64,000 bases of DNA from Thalassobacterium maritimum. Lineage in GTDB: Bacteria; Verrucomicrobiota; Verrucomicrobiia; Opitutales; Coraliomargaritaceae. The stretch covers positions 124,001 through 188,000 of the forward strand of contig NZ_JARXHW010000003.1 in the NCBI RefSeq assembly GCF_031127805.1, written 5' to 3'. The first letter of the stretch is position 1. Every line of letters starts with the position of its first letter. Below the pieces are notes generated by a model. That model worked only from the letters and a program-made list of their open reading frames with translations. It had not been told where the DNA came from and did not search any database. Below, in pieces: positions 47,380 through 57,022 of the stretch. A program made the position numbers and the translations under genes.

Positions 47380-48135
47380 CTATGCGCGGCGGCGGACAAA
47401 GGCAAAGCTAGCTCCTACAAGACCTAGAAGCAGTGCCGCAGAGGAAGGCTCTGGAATTGTAGTCAGGCGCACCTCACCAAGACCCACGCGATTACCAATA
47501 TAGTTGTCCGTCAGTGTAAGCGTAAAGGACTGAACACCACTGTAAGTCGAAGCGAAAGTAATTTGATCAGGAGCCTCAACGGTTGCAGAACTTGCGCGCT
47601 CACCAATCGCCCCCGCCGTAATTGTATCACCGACTTGCGTAGTTGCGCCAGCATCGCTATAGAAGGTCAGGTCAAAAGCGCTGGCTTGGCTCCCCTCATT
47701 ATTATGTGTATAGTTCCAAATAATGATTGAATCGATATTATCAAAGGAACCGTCGAGAACGAAGGTAAATGTCGGAGGAGTCCCTGGTGTCTCACTAGCA
47801 CCGCTGCCCTCACCTGTGAAATAATTATACGTGCCAGTCCCAACAGGGGGAGAGACATAGCTGTTAGCAACGTTATCCAAAGACTCGACCGTATTCAATG
47901 CGACCGAGGTAAGCGTCCCTGTAGCCAATGTCGTCGAAGAGCCTGCACCGCCATCAGTCGTCAAGCTACTGCCGCCACCACTTTGAGCGCCACTGAGAAG
48001 ATAATTTGCACTGGAACCCGCACTGGCAGCAACATCGACGGACACTGAGAATGGGTTGATGATCGTCGAAGCTGCATGCACAGCAGTCAGAGAAACGGTT
48101 AAAGCTAAGGCGGATAGTGTGGTTTTCTTTTTCAT
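47380..48135 (-). CDS. PEP-CTERM sorting domain protein
   Basis: A protein of 251 residues: signal peptide (about 1-21, ending HAA), a Ser/Thr/Gly-rich beta domain, and a PEP-CTERM tail (IPEPSSAALLLGLVGASFAF then VRRRA). It is a clear paralogue of the product at 56123-56854, with shared ATIINP, AGSS, SGxQxGGGSSLT, NIDSIIIWNYTHxNE, GVQSFTLTL and GNRVGLGEVRLT. The domain is probably a carbohydrate-binding or adhesive beta sandwich, an inference. A LacI-type box lies 119 bases upstream and a strong terminator follows, so it is a single-gene unit of the same regulon as the hydrolases. Confidence 0.88.
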   Translation of the reverse strand: MKKKTTLSALALTVSLTAVHAASTIINPFSVSVDVAASAGSSANYLLSGAQSGGGSSLTTDGGAGSSTTLATGTLTSVALNTVESLDNVANSYVSPPVGTGTYNYFTGEGSGASETPGTPPTFTFVLDGSFDNIDSIIIWNYTHNNEGSQASAFDLTFYSDAGATTQVGDTITAGAIGERASSATVEAPDQITFASTYSGVQSFTLTLTDNYIGNRVGLGEVRLTTIPEPSSAALLLGLVGASFAFVRRRA

Positions 48136-48254
48136 GTTTTTTTTTGGCGAATTAGTTCGGTGTTAATTGACTAAACTCAGCATCAAATGCTGCAGTCAGA
48201 AGGCAATGTAGCCCCGCTCAATCGACAGTCAAAAAACATATCCCGCACGAAAAA

Positions 48255-48264
48255 GTTACGTAAC
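48255..48264. promoter_or_regulatory. putative LacI-type operator before a PEP-CTERM gene
   Basis: GTTACGTAAC, a perfect 10-base palindrome, lies 119 bases upstream of the gene at 47380-48135. Confidence 0.6.
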
Positions 48265-48343
48265 CCTTGATCAGAAACGGAGACTCGCTCACCCCGACTT
48301 CAATCGTAACTAGATAACGACTAGCGACTCCGCAAAGCCATTC

Positions 48344-49012
48344 CTAGCGCCGGCAACGGCGAAAGAGAACACCGCTCACACAAGCAATCCCAAGCAGCAG
48401 CGAAGCAGAGGCTGGCTCAGGAACAGCAGTCAGGCGAAGGTCGTAACCGCCGATATTCATACTTCCAACCGTAGGCGCCATTGAAACCCACGGTGAAAGA
48501 GGAATCGCTTGATTGGCTTCATTATCTGCAGTGCCCAACACAGTCAGCATACCTCCAGCATGTCCGACAGAGGCTTCTTCACCGGTAATGAGTGCTTCGA
48601 TGAATGCATTAGTAAAACCAGCAAAGGCCACAGTGCCCCCAGTAAAACTGGAAGTGATTGTACCCAGCGTAGCTGTAAGGACCTCACCGACTTCTGTATT
48701 TGAACCACCCACAAAAGCATCCCCCCAAGTCTTATACCCAACAGTGGATGCACTCCCACCAGATGTGCCGCTTAAATCGACAGAAAAGTTGATCGTCTCG
48801 GACGCGGTGCCACCGATCGAAGTAAAATCAAGATTCGTCAGCGTATAAGTCTGAGTCGCAGTCGTGCTTGTGCCGCCAGATAAGTCGCCAAGAGAACTGG
48901 AATTCTCAGATGCGGTCTTAAAGTCAGTGATATGGATATTGATATCAATCGCTGAGACAGAGCCCACAACAGCAGCAAAAGTAAAAGCACAAACTAGAGT
49001 TACATTTTTCAT
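48344..49012 (-). CDS. PEP-CTERM sorting domain protein
   Basis: About 222 residues from the ATG at 49012, where a good signal peptide starts (MKNVTLVCAFTFAAVVGSVS); the longer frame begins at 49084. The middle is Gly/Ser/Thr-rich and beta-like, with no relation seen to the other PEP-CTERM proteins here. It ends with VPEPASASLLLGIACVSGVL and RRCRR, the exosortase-type sorting tail. It is divergent from the GH95 operon. The LacI-type box at 49345-49354 lies 333 bases from this start and nearer to GH95. A surface-binding role is possible. Confidence 0.85.
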   Translation of the reverse strand: MKNVTLVCAFTFAAVVGSVSAIDINIHITDFKTASENSSSLGDLSGGTSTTATQTYTLTNLDFTSIGGTASETINFSVDLSGTSGGSASTVGYKTWGDAFVGGSNTEVGEVLTATLGTITSSFTGGTVAFAGFTNAFIEALITGEEASVGHAGGMLTVLGTADNEANQAIPLSPWVSMAPTVGSMNIGGYDLRLTAVPEPASASLLLGIACVSGVLFRRCRR

Positions 49013-49506
49013 ATTCTTAGAATTGGTTAGTATTGATAATGATGACGACGAGACAGGACGCATACATAGCGACCCCAGAAACACCCCCCTAATTATGGTG
49101 TTAAATAGCGAGAAATGGTCGATTTCTTTCTAAATTCGCACCGTAGTTACATCCGTTCCACAACGTAATCATTCAATTTACCCGCCCCTCACTGCGCATA
49201 AACGCGCACGTATGCAAAACGGGCCATGTGATTACAAAAATCCGCAATCGCTCCCCACCATACCGATACCGTTACATTCGGCGCCTCCACCTATAATAAA
49301 TGTGAGGTTAATTTTGAAAAATCAGAACGGTTACAAGCCCATAGGTTACGTAACTTTACCATCCCCGATTTGAGACTAGATTTAGCATAAGAACTTATGC
49401 AGCGTTTAACTGAGCAAAGCCCGACCGACTGATGACAGAACTCGTCGCACGCTCGGCAGAGATCATACAAACACTGTTCTAAATCGGCAATACCCTCTCC
49501 AGATTC
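49013..49506. other. intergenic region between a PEP-CTERM gene and GH95
   Basis: About 490 bases with no supported gene. The only feature recognised is the LacI-type box at 49345-49354. Confidence 0.5.
49345..49354. promoter_or_regulatory. putative LacI-type operator before the GH95-GH89-sulfatase operon
   Basis: GTTACGTAAC, a perfect 10-base palindrome, lies 152 bases upstream of the GH95 start. Confidence 0.6.
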
Positions 49507-51807
49507 ATGAGACACTTTTCAATCCATCTAATCGCATGCGCAGCCATTGGTCTATTCGGCTATCAGGCTCACGCGCGGGTTGATGAGGAAGTGAACAAGC
49601 TAGTCCTCTCATACGATACACCTGCCACTAACTGGGATAAGGAAGCCTTACCACTCGGCAATGGCTGGCTCGGTTGCATGATCTTCGGCGGTATCGAACA
49701 GGAACACATTCAGTTCAACGTAGACAGTCTCTGGCTCGGCAGTGAATCAGACACGGGCTCCTATCAGTCCTTCGGCGACATCATAATGGATCTGGGAGCG
49801 GCCTCCGCCACGGACTACCACCGCGAACTCGACATCAGCCGCGCCTTGCAAACCATCACCTACTCCAGCAAGGGCACTCGCTACAAGCGGGAATCCTTTT
49901 CTAGCGCGCCCGCTGAAGTGATGGTGTTCCGTTTCACGGCAGATCAAACGGCTGCCCACTCCGGACGAATCACACTATCCGACGCACACCAAGCGCCCAT
50001 CACAGTCGAAGGAAACCGCATCAGCGCAATCGGCGACACCAACGGCAAGTGGGACAAACGAGTCAAAGGGTCAAACATTGTGCTCAACTATGAAGCTCAA
50101 GTCTGGGTGCTCCACGAAGGTGGCCGCATCCAAGCTGTCGAAAACGGCATCGAATTCGAAGGATGCGATAGTCTCACGATTTTGGTCAGTGCAGGAACCG
50201 ACTACCTCAATCAACGCGACAAAGGCTGGAAGCAAGCGCACCCCCATCAGCGCATCACCGATAGCCTGACACAGGCCTCGCAGCAAACTTTCGAGCAACT
50301 CAAACAAGCGCACATTAAGGACTACCAAGCGCTCTTTAACCGCGTATCGATTGAAGTGGGCAATACGCCCGAGCCGATAAAGTCGCTGCCACTGCCCGAA
50401 CGACTCGACCGCTACCGTGGGTCGAATTCGATGAAAAAGCCAAACCTGAGCAAGGGGGCAGCAGACCCTGACTTGGAGGAACTCATGTTCCAATATGCAC
50501 GCTACTTGTTGATCAGCTCATCTCGACCTGGCAGCCTGCCCGCGAATCTGCAAGGGCTCTGGAACAACAGCAACAGCCCCCCTTGGCGTAGCGATTACCA
50601 CTCCGACGTCAACTTGCAGATGAACTACTGGTTCGCGGACCAAGCGAATCTCTCCGACTGTTTTTCGCCCTTCGCCGAGTGGTATCACTCGATCCGTGAA
50701 GTCCGCAGAGAAGAGACTCAGGAGCACTTCGGAAAGCGCGGCATAGCCATGCATGCGGAAAATGGAATTTTCGGCGGCAGCACATGGAAGTGGTCGATCG
50801 GCGACGCCTCCTGGTTGGCCAACAACCTGTGGGATCACTATGCTTACACACAGGACCTGCAGTATTTAAAAACCCGCGCTTATCCCATCATGAAAGACCT
50901 CTTCATGTTCTGGGAGGATCACCTAAAAGAAATCCCCGCTCCCGATGGCAATGGAACGGTGCTCGTCGCGCCCGACGGATTCTCGCCCGAGCATGGCCCC
51001 CATGAGGACGGTGTCAGTTTCGACCAACAACTCGCCTACGACCTGCTCACGAATTTCGCAGAAGCCTCCGAAATCTTAGGCGTCGATGCTAGCGAACGCG
51101 CCAAAGCGCGCACTATGCGTGACCACTTACTCGGCCCGCAGATTGGCCGCTGGGGCCAGTTGCAAGAATGGATGGTCGATCGTGACAAGCAAAATGACAA
51201 GCACCGCCACCTCTCCCATCTGATCGCAGTGCATCCGGGCCGACAAATCTCACCGCACACCACTCCACTCCTAGCAGAAGCCGCAAGGGTATCGATGAAC
51301 GCACGCGGCGATGGCAGCACGGGCTGGAGCAAGGCATGGAAGATCAATATCTGGGCCCGCCTACTCGATGGTAACCGTGCACACAAGCTACTGCGTGAAA
51401 TGATGGCAGGAAATGTGCACAGCAATTTATTCAACATGCACCCACCCTTCCAGATCGACGGCAATTTCGGCTATGCCTCCGGCGTATGTGAAATGCTGAT
51501 ACAGTCTCACATGGATGCTATTCATCTGTTGCCCGCGTTGCCTGACGCATGGAAATCAGGACAAGTCATAGGCCTACGTGCTCGTGGTGGATTTGAAGTA
51601 TCCTTAAAATGGACCGACGGCCAACTGGAAGCCGCCATCATTCGCTCTGAACAGGGCAAGGTATGCCGCCTGCGTTCAGCTACTCCACTCTACGTTACGC
51701 AGAATGGTAGAAAAATCGAAACCGTAGTCACAGACAGAGGCACAATTGAATTTCCGACTTTACGAGGAGTTGAGTATACAATCACCACAACACATCACAA
51801 TCTATGA
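49507..51807 (+). CDS. GH95 alpha-L-fucosidase, exported
   Basis: A protein of 766 residues with a signal peptide (ending AHA). The N-terminal beta domain opens with LSYDTPATNWDKEALPLGNG and WLGCMIFGG, typical of GH95. The (alpha/alpha)6 barrel contains NLQGLWNNSNSPPWRSDYH and NLQMNYW (Asn pair at about 369-373, the N-x-N element that activates water), QEWMVDRDKQNDKHRHLSHL (acid Glu near residue 553) and QIDGNFGYASG (Asp near 648). It should remove alpha-1,2-linked fucose, or in some members galactose, by inversion. Its stop overlaps the GH89 start (ATGA). A LacI-type box precedes it. Confidence 0.93.
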   Translation: MRHFSIHLIACAAIGLFGYQAHARVDEEVNKLVLSYDTPATNWDKEALPLGNGWLGCMIFGGIEQEHIQFNVDSLWLGSESDTGSYQSFGDIIMDLGAASATDYHRELDISRALQTITYSSKGTRYKRESFSSAPAEVMVFRFTADQTAAHSGRITLSDAHQAPITVEGNRISAIGDTNGKWDKRVKGSNIVLNYEAQVWVLHEGGRIQAVENGIEFEGCDSLTILVSAGTDYLNQRDKGWKQAHPHQRITDSLTQASQQTFEQLKQAHIKDYQALFNRVSIEVGNTPEPIKSLPLPERLDRYRGSNSMKKPNLSKGAADPDLEELMFQYARYLLISSSRPGSLPANLQGLWNNSNSPPWRSDYHSDVNLQMNYWFADQANLSDCFSPFAEWYHSIREVRREETQEHFGKRGIAMHAENGIFGGSTWKWSIGDASWLANNLWDHYAYTQDLQYLKTRAYPIMKDLFMFWEDHLKEIPAPDGNGTVLVAPDGFSPEHGPHEDGVSFDQQLAYDLLTNFAEASEILGVDASERAKARTMRDHLLGPQIGRWGQLQEWMVDRDKQNDKHRHLSHLIAVHPGRQISPHTTPLLAEAARVSMNARGDGSTGWSKAWKINIWARLLDGNRAHKLLREMMAGNVHSNLFNMHPPFQIDGNFGYASGVCEMLIQSHMDAIHLLPALPDAWKSGQVIGLRARGGFEVSLKWTDGQLEAAIIRSEQGKVCRLRSATPLYVTQNGRKIETVVTDRGTIEFPTLRGVEYTITTTHHNL

Positions 51808-54425
51808 AACACATACGATCATCCCTGGCACTCTTATTTATCGCAATTGGCATTACGCAAATAATCAGTGCCGCGACGCCTGCAGATCATGCAGCGCACC
51901 AGCTGATTACTCGCATCGCTCCAGAGCATGCCAACAAGTTCATAGTCGACACCTCACTGCCTAAGGTCGATGGCAAGGACGTCTTCTCTGTATCTGACAC
52001 AGCAGACGGCAAAATTCTAATCCGTGGCAACAATGGAGTGTCTGTAGCTTCTGGCTTTAACTGGTATCTCAAGAATCGGGCCTTTTGCCATCTTTCATGG
52101 TGTGGCGATCAAATGGATATTCCCACGCCACTCCCCCAAGTCGGCGAGTCAGTCACGGTCAACACTCCACTGAAGCGCCGCACTTACTTCAACTACTGCA
52201 CCCTGTCCTACACCGGTGCCTGGTGGAACTGGGAGAATCGCTGGGAACGTGAAATCGACTTCATGGCAATGCAGGGCATCAATCACCCGCTTTCCGTCAT
52301 TGGCCTTGAAGCGGTTTGGTATGAAACATTGCTGAAGTATGGCTTCACCGATTTGGAAGCACGCGAATTCCTGGTCGGCCCCGCATTCTTTGCCTGGCAA
52401 TGGATGACTAATATCGAAGCTCATGGCGGCCCCCTCCCAAAATCCTGGATCGATCAGAGCAAAGTGCTGGGTAAGAAAATTATTGATCGCCAAATCGAGT
52501 TAGGCATGACCCCCATCCAGCAAGGATTTACGGGCCATGTGCCACGCCTACTGAAAGAGAAATTTCCGGACAACCAGATCAGCTACAAACATAATTGGGT
52601 CTGGTTTGAAGGCGCTGCGCAACTTGACCCACTGGACCCGCTCTTTGATGAAATGGGCCGCACCTTCCTAGCGAAGCAGGAGGAGATGTTTGGCACTTCT
52701 CATCTATATGGCTGCGACCCCTTCCATGAAGGCTCCCCCCCGGTTGAAGGGGATGACTATCTCGCTAAAGTCGGTAAGAAAATTCACACACTCATTAAAG
52801 CACACGATCCGGAAGGTAAAATTGCCATGCAATCCTGGACGATCCGCAAGCCCATTGCAACCGCGATCCCTAAAGAGGACATTTTCATTTTGGATCTGGG
52901 TGGGAAGCGTCATGAGAGAAATGATGACTTCTGGGATATTGAGTTTGTGGCGGGCCCATTGAACAACTTCGGCGGCCGTATAAACCTGCACGGCGACCTG
53001 GCGCTGCTGGCCTCAAATCCATACATGCAATGGAAAAACGACATGCCCAACTATGTCGGCATGGGCTTGTTCATGGAAGGCATCGACAACAACCCTGTTT
53101 ATTATGAGCTTGCTTTTGATCTGATTTGGAAGGATGGCCCGGTTGATTTAACTCAATGGCTGCACCACTATGCGCATCGTCGCTACGGTGCGCCTTCTGA
53201 GAATGCAAATAAAGCTTGGGATCTGATCGCCAAAGGTCCGTATGGCGAAAATACCGACGGCACTGAACTCTCATCCATGGTCGCTGCTCGCCCTGAGATA
53301 GATGTCAAAAAATCCGGCCCCAATGCTGGATTTAAGATTCCCTACTCTCAGATCGATTTGCTCAACGCCTGGTTTTTACTACTTAAAGATGCTGACAAGC
53401 TCAAAGACTCAGACGGATACCGCTTCGACATCGTCGACATCGGTCGCCAAGTTTTGAGTAACCATGCGCAAAACCTACACCCTAAAGTTAAAGCAGCATG
53501 GGAAAAACGTGACCTGCAGGCATTTGATCAAGCTACGAAAGAATTCGAAACACTGCTACTAGACATCGACACTCTGATCCGTCCACGCGAGGAGTATTCA
53601 CTCAACAAGTGGATCAGTGATGCCCGTTCCTTTGGCACGACTGAAGCAGAGAGTGATCTTTACGAAAAGAATGCGCGCACACTCGTCACCCTCTGGGGGC
53701 CCTTAGATAGCCGGGGGCCACGTATCTTTGACTACGGCTGGCGCGAATGGTCTGGCTTGATCAAGGACTATTACTTAGTCCGCTGGCAAAAGCATAACTC
53801 GATGCTGCGCCAACATATTGTCGATGGCACGCCTTACGATGAGAGCAAAATCAAACAAGTGCATGGCCGCGCCGCATTACGGGCAAATGACTTTTTTGAT
53901 GAGCTAGCCGATTGGGAAATGGATTGGGCCACCTTGCCTGGAAAGGTCGATTCGCCTGCGACAAGCGGCGATGAAGTCGAACTCGCCAAGCGCTTTTACA
54001 ACAAATATGAGAAAGCCATTCGCGAGCTCACCCAAGATCAACATCTACTCGCCAAGCTCAAACAAAATCCCGGGGAAATCATCGGCAGCTGCAACAGCGA
54101 AAATATTAATGTTGACCAAAAAAGCACCCGACTCTCCTTCCCCGTAACTGATTATCTTGAAGGTGAAGGCAACTACTTTGTCACCTTCAAACACAAGCAA
54201 GGCCCATCCAACCTAAAGCTACTCCAAGTCGAACTACTTGAAGCGGGCAAGGTGATTTCGACAGATAAACATTCCGGTTGGGCATCACGTAACCCGAGCA
54301 ACAACATTTACACCGTAGAGTGCCCAGAGCCCGCATTTGGTATCGATTACAGCATTCGCATCACAGCGCAAGGTCGCCCGGAAAACAAGCTCTCCGTTGA
54401 CCTGCACTTCAAGAAAGCCGACTAG
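51804..54425 (+). CDS. GH89 alpha-N-acetylglucosaminidase, exported
   Basis: A protein of 873 residues with a signal peptide (cut near SAA). It matches the NAGLU/GH89 family: NYCTLSYTGAWWNWENRWER, MALQGIN-type stretch (MAMQGINHPLSVIGLEAVWY), LYGCDPFHEGSPP with the probable acid/base Glu309, and GLFMEGIDNNPVYYEL with the probable nucleophile Glu425, followed by HHYAHRRYGAP. It removes terminal alpha-linked N-acetylglucosamine, a cap known from heparan sulfate and gastric-type mucin O-glycans. It is longer than human NAGLU (743 residues) because of a C-terminal beta domain (about 760-873). Its start overlaps the GH95 stop by 4 bases, and a sulfatase gene follows after 30 bases. Confidence 0.93.
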   Translation: MKHIRSSLALLFIAIGITQIISAATPADHAAHQLITRIAPEHANKFIVDTSLPKVDGKDVFSVSDTADGKILIRGNNGVSVASGFNWYLKNRAFCHLSWCGDQMDIPTPLPQVGESVTVNTPLKRRTYFNYCTLSYTGAWWNWENRWEREIDFMAMQGINHPLSVIGLEAVWYETLLKYGFTDLEAREFLVGPAFFAWQWMTNIEAHGGPLPKSWIDQSKVLGKKIIDRQIELGMTPIQQGFTGHVPRLLKEKFPDNQISYKHNWVWFEGAAQLDPLDPLFDEMGRTFLAKQEEMFGTSHLYGCDPFHEGSPPVEGDDYLAKVGKKIHTLIKAHDPEGKIAMQSWTIRKPIATAIPKEDIFILDLGGKRHERNDDFWDIEFVAGPLNNFGGRINLHGDLALLASNPYMQWKNDMPNYVGMGLFMEGIDNNPVYYELAFDLIWKDGPVDLTQWLHHYAHRRYGAPSENANKAWDLIAKGPYGENTDGTELSSMVAARPEIDVKKSGPNAGFKIPYSQIDLLNAWFLLLKDADKLKDSDGYRFDIVDIGRQVLSNHAQNLHPKVKAAWEKRDLQAFDQATKEFETLLLDIDTLIRPREEYSLNKWISDARSFGTTEAESDLYEKNARTLVTLWGPLDSRGPRIFDYGWREWSGLIKDYYLVRWQKHNSMLRQHIVDGTPYDESKIKQVHGRAALRANDFFDELADWEMDWATLPGKVDSPATSGDEVELAKRFYNKYEKAIRELTQDQHLLAKLKQNPGEIIGSCNSENINVDQKSTRLSFPVTDYLEGEGNYFVTFKHKQGPSNLKLLQVELLEAGKVISTDKHSGWASRNPSNNIYTVECPEPAFGIDYSIRITAQGRPENKLSVDLHFKKAD

Positions 54426-54455
54426 CAACTGCAATTCGACGAATAGGTAAAAACC

Positions 54456-55916
54456 ATGCCCAATATCAGAAAACTCATAATACTCGCATTAAGCATCGCC
54501 GCACATTGCTGGGGACACACGGGCGCAACTGCTGAAGTCAATCCTACCGCCGAACAAGCGAACGTGGTTTACATCTTCATGGACGACCAGCGCTACAACA
54601 CGATCAAAGCCTTGGGACAGGAGGATATCATCACCCCCAACCTGGATCGATTGGCGGCGCGTAGCTTTATCTTTAGCAACGCCTATTGCTTCGGGGGCAA
54701 TACAGCGGCGGTGTGCATCCCGGCCAGAAATATGAATATGACGGGGAATACCTTCTTTCATTTCAACGGCGGCAATACCAGTGGAAATAACCCACGCGAC
54801 AATGGCAAAGGATACACCTTTCCGAAGTCGATGAAAGCCGCTGGCTACGAAACCTATAATCGCGAAAAAAGCGGCTCCGCCAACCTCCCCCACATTCGGA
54901 CACAATTCGACTACTATGGTGATATCAACATGGTCCAAGAGCAGAGGACTGGCTACGCGGCACGCTCGATAATCAACGACGCCATCGAATATCTCGAAAA
55001 AGATCGGGATACCAGTAAGCCCTTCTTTATGTATCTGGGAATCCCCGGCCCGCACGACCCGCGCTTGTCGGCACAGGAATTTCACGATATGTATGACCGC
55101 GAGAAAATACCGCTGCCGGAAAACTATCTGCCCAGTCATCCCTGGGATATCGGTAAGAGCACGATGCTGGCGCGCGATGAAATGATTGAAGCGTGGCCAC
55201 GCACCGAAGAGGCCATTCGCGGCCATATCGAAGACTACTTCGCAATCATTACTAGCATGGATGTCGATATTGGACGCCTACTCGACAAGTTAGATCAAAT
55301 GAATTTAACGAAAGAGACCCTCATCATCTTCTCATCCGACCAGGGCTTGGCCATCGGCAGTCATGGACTGATGGGCAAACAAAGCCTCTACGATGATGTG
55401 ATGAAGGTGCCGATGATGTTTGCCGGCCCCGGAATCCCCCAGGGTAGCTCCGATGCCCTTATGTTTATCCACGACGTGTACCCAACCGTATGTGAATTGA
55501 CAGGTGCACCCATACCACAAGGCATCGATGGTATCAGTATGGTTCCAGTTATTGAAGGTAAGGTCGATACGCTACGCGAGCAACTGATGTTTGCTTATCA
55601 GCGGAACCAAAGAGCCATTCGGGATGAAAGGTGGAAATTGATCCAGTTTACCGAGATCAACAAAACGCTGCTATTTGATTTAAAGAAGGATCCTTGGGAA
55701 ACTAACAACCTCGCCGATGCACCCGAATACAAGGAAGTTGTCGAGCGGATGTTGAACGAACTAAAAAGCGAACAGGCTTACTATGGCGATGATCAACTCT
55801 TATTCGCAGAGAATCCAAGAGATTCTTATTTCAAATTACCCACGCAAGAAGACATCCGTAATATAAGAAAAGCAAAACGAGAGCGCCGGGCCAAAGATGA
55901 CGATAGCGATGAGTGA
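54456..55916 (+). CDS. exported type I sulfatase
   Basis: A protein of 486 residues with a signal peptide (LIILALSIAAHCWGHTGATA). NVVYIFMDDQRYNTIKALG holds the metal Asp pair, and AAVCIPARNMNMTGN holds the C-x-P-x-R core with Cys87 as the formylglycine site. FSSDQGLAIGSHGLMGKQSL is the second metal region; Gln replaces the common Asn there. A charged tail (KAKRERRAKDDDSDE) ends it. Third in the operon after GH95 and GH89, it should clear sulfate groups so those enzymes can proceed. It is not a close paralogue of the other sulfatases here, so it likely targets a different sulfate position. Confidence 0.92.
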   Translation: MPNIRKLIILALSIAAHCWGHTGATAEVNPTAEQANVVYIFMDDQRYNTIKALGQEDIITPNLDRLAARSFIFSNAYCFGGNTAAVCIPARNMNMTGNTFFHFNGGNTSGNNPRDNGKGYTFPKSMKAAGYETYNREKSGSANLPHIRTQFDYYGDINMVQEQRTGYAARSIINDAIEYLEKDRDTSKPFFMYLGIPGPHDPRLSAQEFHDMYDREKIPLPENYLPSHPWDIGKSTMLARDEMIEAWPRTEEAIRGHIEDYFAIITSMDVDIGRLLDKLDQMNLTKETLIIFSSDQGLAIGSHGLMGKQSLYDDVMKVPMMFAGPGIPQGSSDALMFIHDVYPTVCELTGAPIPQGIDGISMVPVIEGKVDTLREQLMFAYQRNQRAIRDERWKLIQFTEINKTLLFDLKKDPWETNNLADAPEYKEVVERMLNELKSEQAYYGDDQLLFAENPRDSYFKLPTQEDIRNIRKAKRERRAKDDDSDE

Positions 55917-55979
55917 GCACTAATGCCTCGCTGACTAATTTCCGCTCGAATGCAATCTCGGAAATCATGCAACAAGAAG

Positions 55980-55989
55980 GTTACATAAC
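55980..55989. promoter_or_regulatory. putative LacI-type operator before a PEP-CTERM gene
   Basis: GTTACATAAC differs from the perfect palindrome by G to A at the centre. It lies 133 bases upstream of the gene at 56123. Confidence 0.55.
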
Positions 55990-56122
55990 TTTTCCCGACA
56001 TACCAGAGCCATTGACTCAAATTGTATCCAAGAATTTGATGCAAGTTGTCATCGTAGATATGTATTTTGACCTGAACCTTAGGGGGATGAATTATATAAA
56101 ACTCAGCTAACCTTACGCAATT

Positions 56123-56854
56123 ATGATTAAAACAAAAATCAAATCTTTTCAGGCGACTCTTTGCAGCCTGGCTCTGACTCTCGGCCTTTCGTCGGCTAGC
56201 GCCGCAACGATCATCAACCCAAACACTCCCACATCAAATGTGGCGGCTAACGCGGGATCCAGCCTAAGCTACCTCGTGAGCGGCACACAAAATGGAGGCG
56301 GCAGCAGCCTTACTTACGATGGTAGTTCCACGACTCTAGCCACTGGCACTGACGCAAGCATCGCACTGGCTACGACGGAAGCTCTGGATGGGGTTGACAA
56401 CAGCTATGTCACCCCCGCAAATAATCCGGATTATTTCACATCGGGCACGGCCCCCACATTGACCTTCACACTGGATGATGTTTACGACAACATTGATTCT
56501 ATTATTTTATGGAATTACACGCATGATAATGAATCCAATCAAACCAAAGACTTTTCTGTAACATTCTACAGCGACACTGCAGCTTCGATTCAAGTAGGCG
56601 ACACATACTTGGGCACGATGCTAGAGCGTCCGGGATCCGCAAGCAGCGTGGCAGCAGAGCAATTTATCTTTGGTGAAGGCATTGTCTACAGCGGCATCCA
56701 ATCCTTCACCATTACACTTTCGAGCAATTATAGCGGCAACCGCGTAGGACTCTCTGAAGTTCGACTCACTCAAGTACCTGAGCCAGAAGCCTTCGCCCTG
56801 CTTGGAGGGATGTGCGGCCTCAGCTTAGTCATGCTTAGCCGGCGCGCAAAATAG
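56123..56854 (+). CDS. PEP-CTERM sorting domain protein, paralogue of 47380-48135
   Basis: A protein of 243 residues: signal peptide (about 1-28, ending ASAA), a beta-rich domain with TIINPNTPTSNVAANAGSS, NIDSIILWNYTHDNESNQ and GNRVGLSEVRLTQ, and the sorting tail VPEPEAFALLGGMCGLSLVM followed by SRRAK. It is a clear paralogue of 47380-48135. The two genes lie on either side of the GH95-GH89-sulfatase operon and both carry a LacI-type box, so they are co-regulated with the enzymes. The tail implies exosortase processing; no exosortase gene is in the window. Substrate binding at the cell surface is an inference. Confidence 0.88.
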   Translation: MIKTKIKSFQATLCSLALTLGLSSASAATIINPNTPTSNVAANAGSSLSYLVSGTQNGGGSSLTYDGSSTTLATGTDASIALATTEALDGVDNSYVTPANNPDYFTSGTAPTLTFTLDDVYDNIDSIILWNYTHDNESNQTKDFSVTFYSDTAASIQVGDTYLGTMLERPGSASSVAAEQFIFGEGIVYSGIQSFTITLSSNYSGNRVGLSEVRLTQVPEPEAFALLGGMCGLSLVMLSRRAK

Positions 56855-56886
56855 CGCGAAACCAATAGTCTCCATATCAATTCTTC

Positions 56887-56921
56887 ATCCCCGGCATCTC
56901 GTATGCCGGGGATTTTCTTTT
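56887..56921 (+). terminator. factor-independent terminator of the PEP-CTERM gene
   Basis: Arms ATCCCCGGCAT (56887-56897) and ATGCCGGGGAT (56903-56913) pair perfectly around CTCGT and are followed by TTTCTTTT. Confidence 0.92.
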
Positions 56922-56931
56922 ATGGCCCATA

Positions 56932-56943
56932 GTTTACGTAACT
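56932..56943. promoter_or_regulatory. putative LacI-type operator before GH29
   Basis: GTTTACGTAACT has the core TTACGTAA at 56934-56941 and near-symmetrical ATAG/CTAT flanks. It lies 79 bases before the GH29 start and just past the preceding terminator. Confidence 0.6.
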
Positions 56944-57022
56944 ATATTATACGATAATCAAGCATGGCTCCATTTTAAATATAGGGTCATCGTCTTCACT
57001 TCATTCCTTCATTCTAAACCTT

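Noticed and set aside
54489..55226. Minus-strand open frame of 245 codons
   Set aside because: Antisense to the sulfatase gene with its intact C-x-P-x-R core; treated as a shadow.
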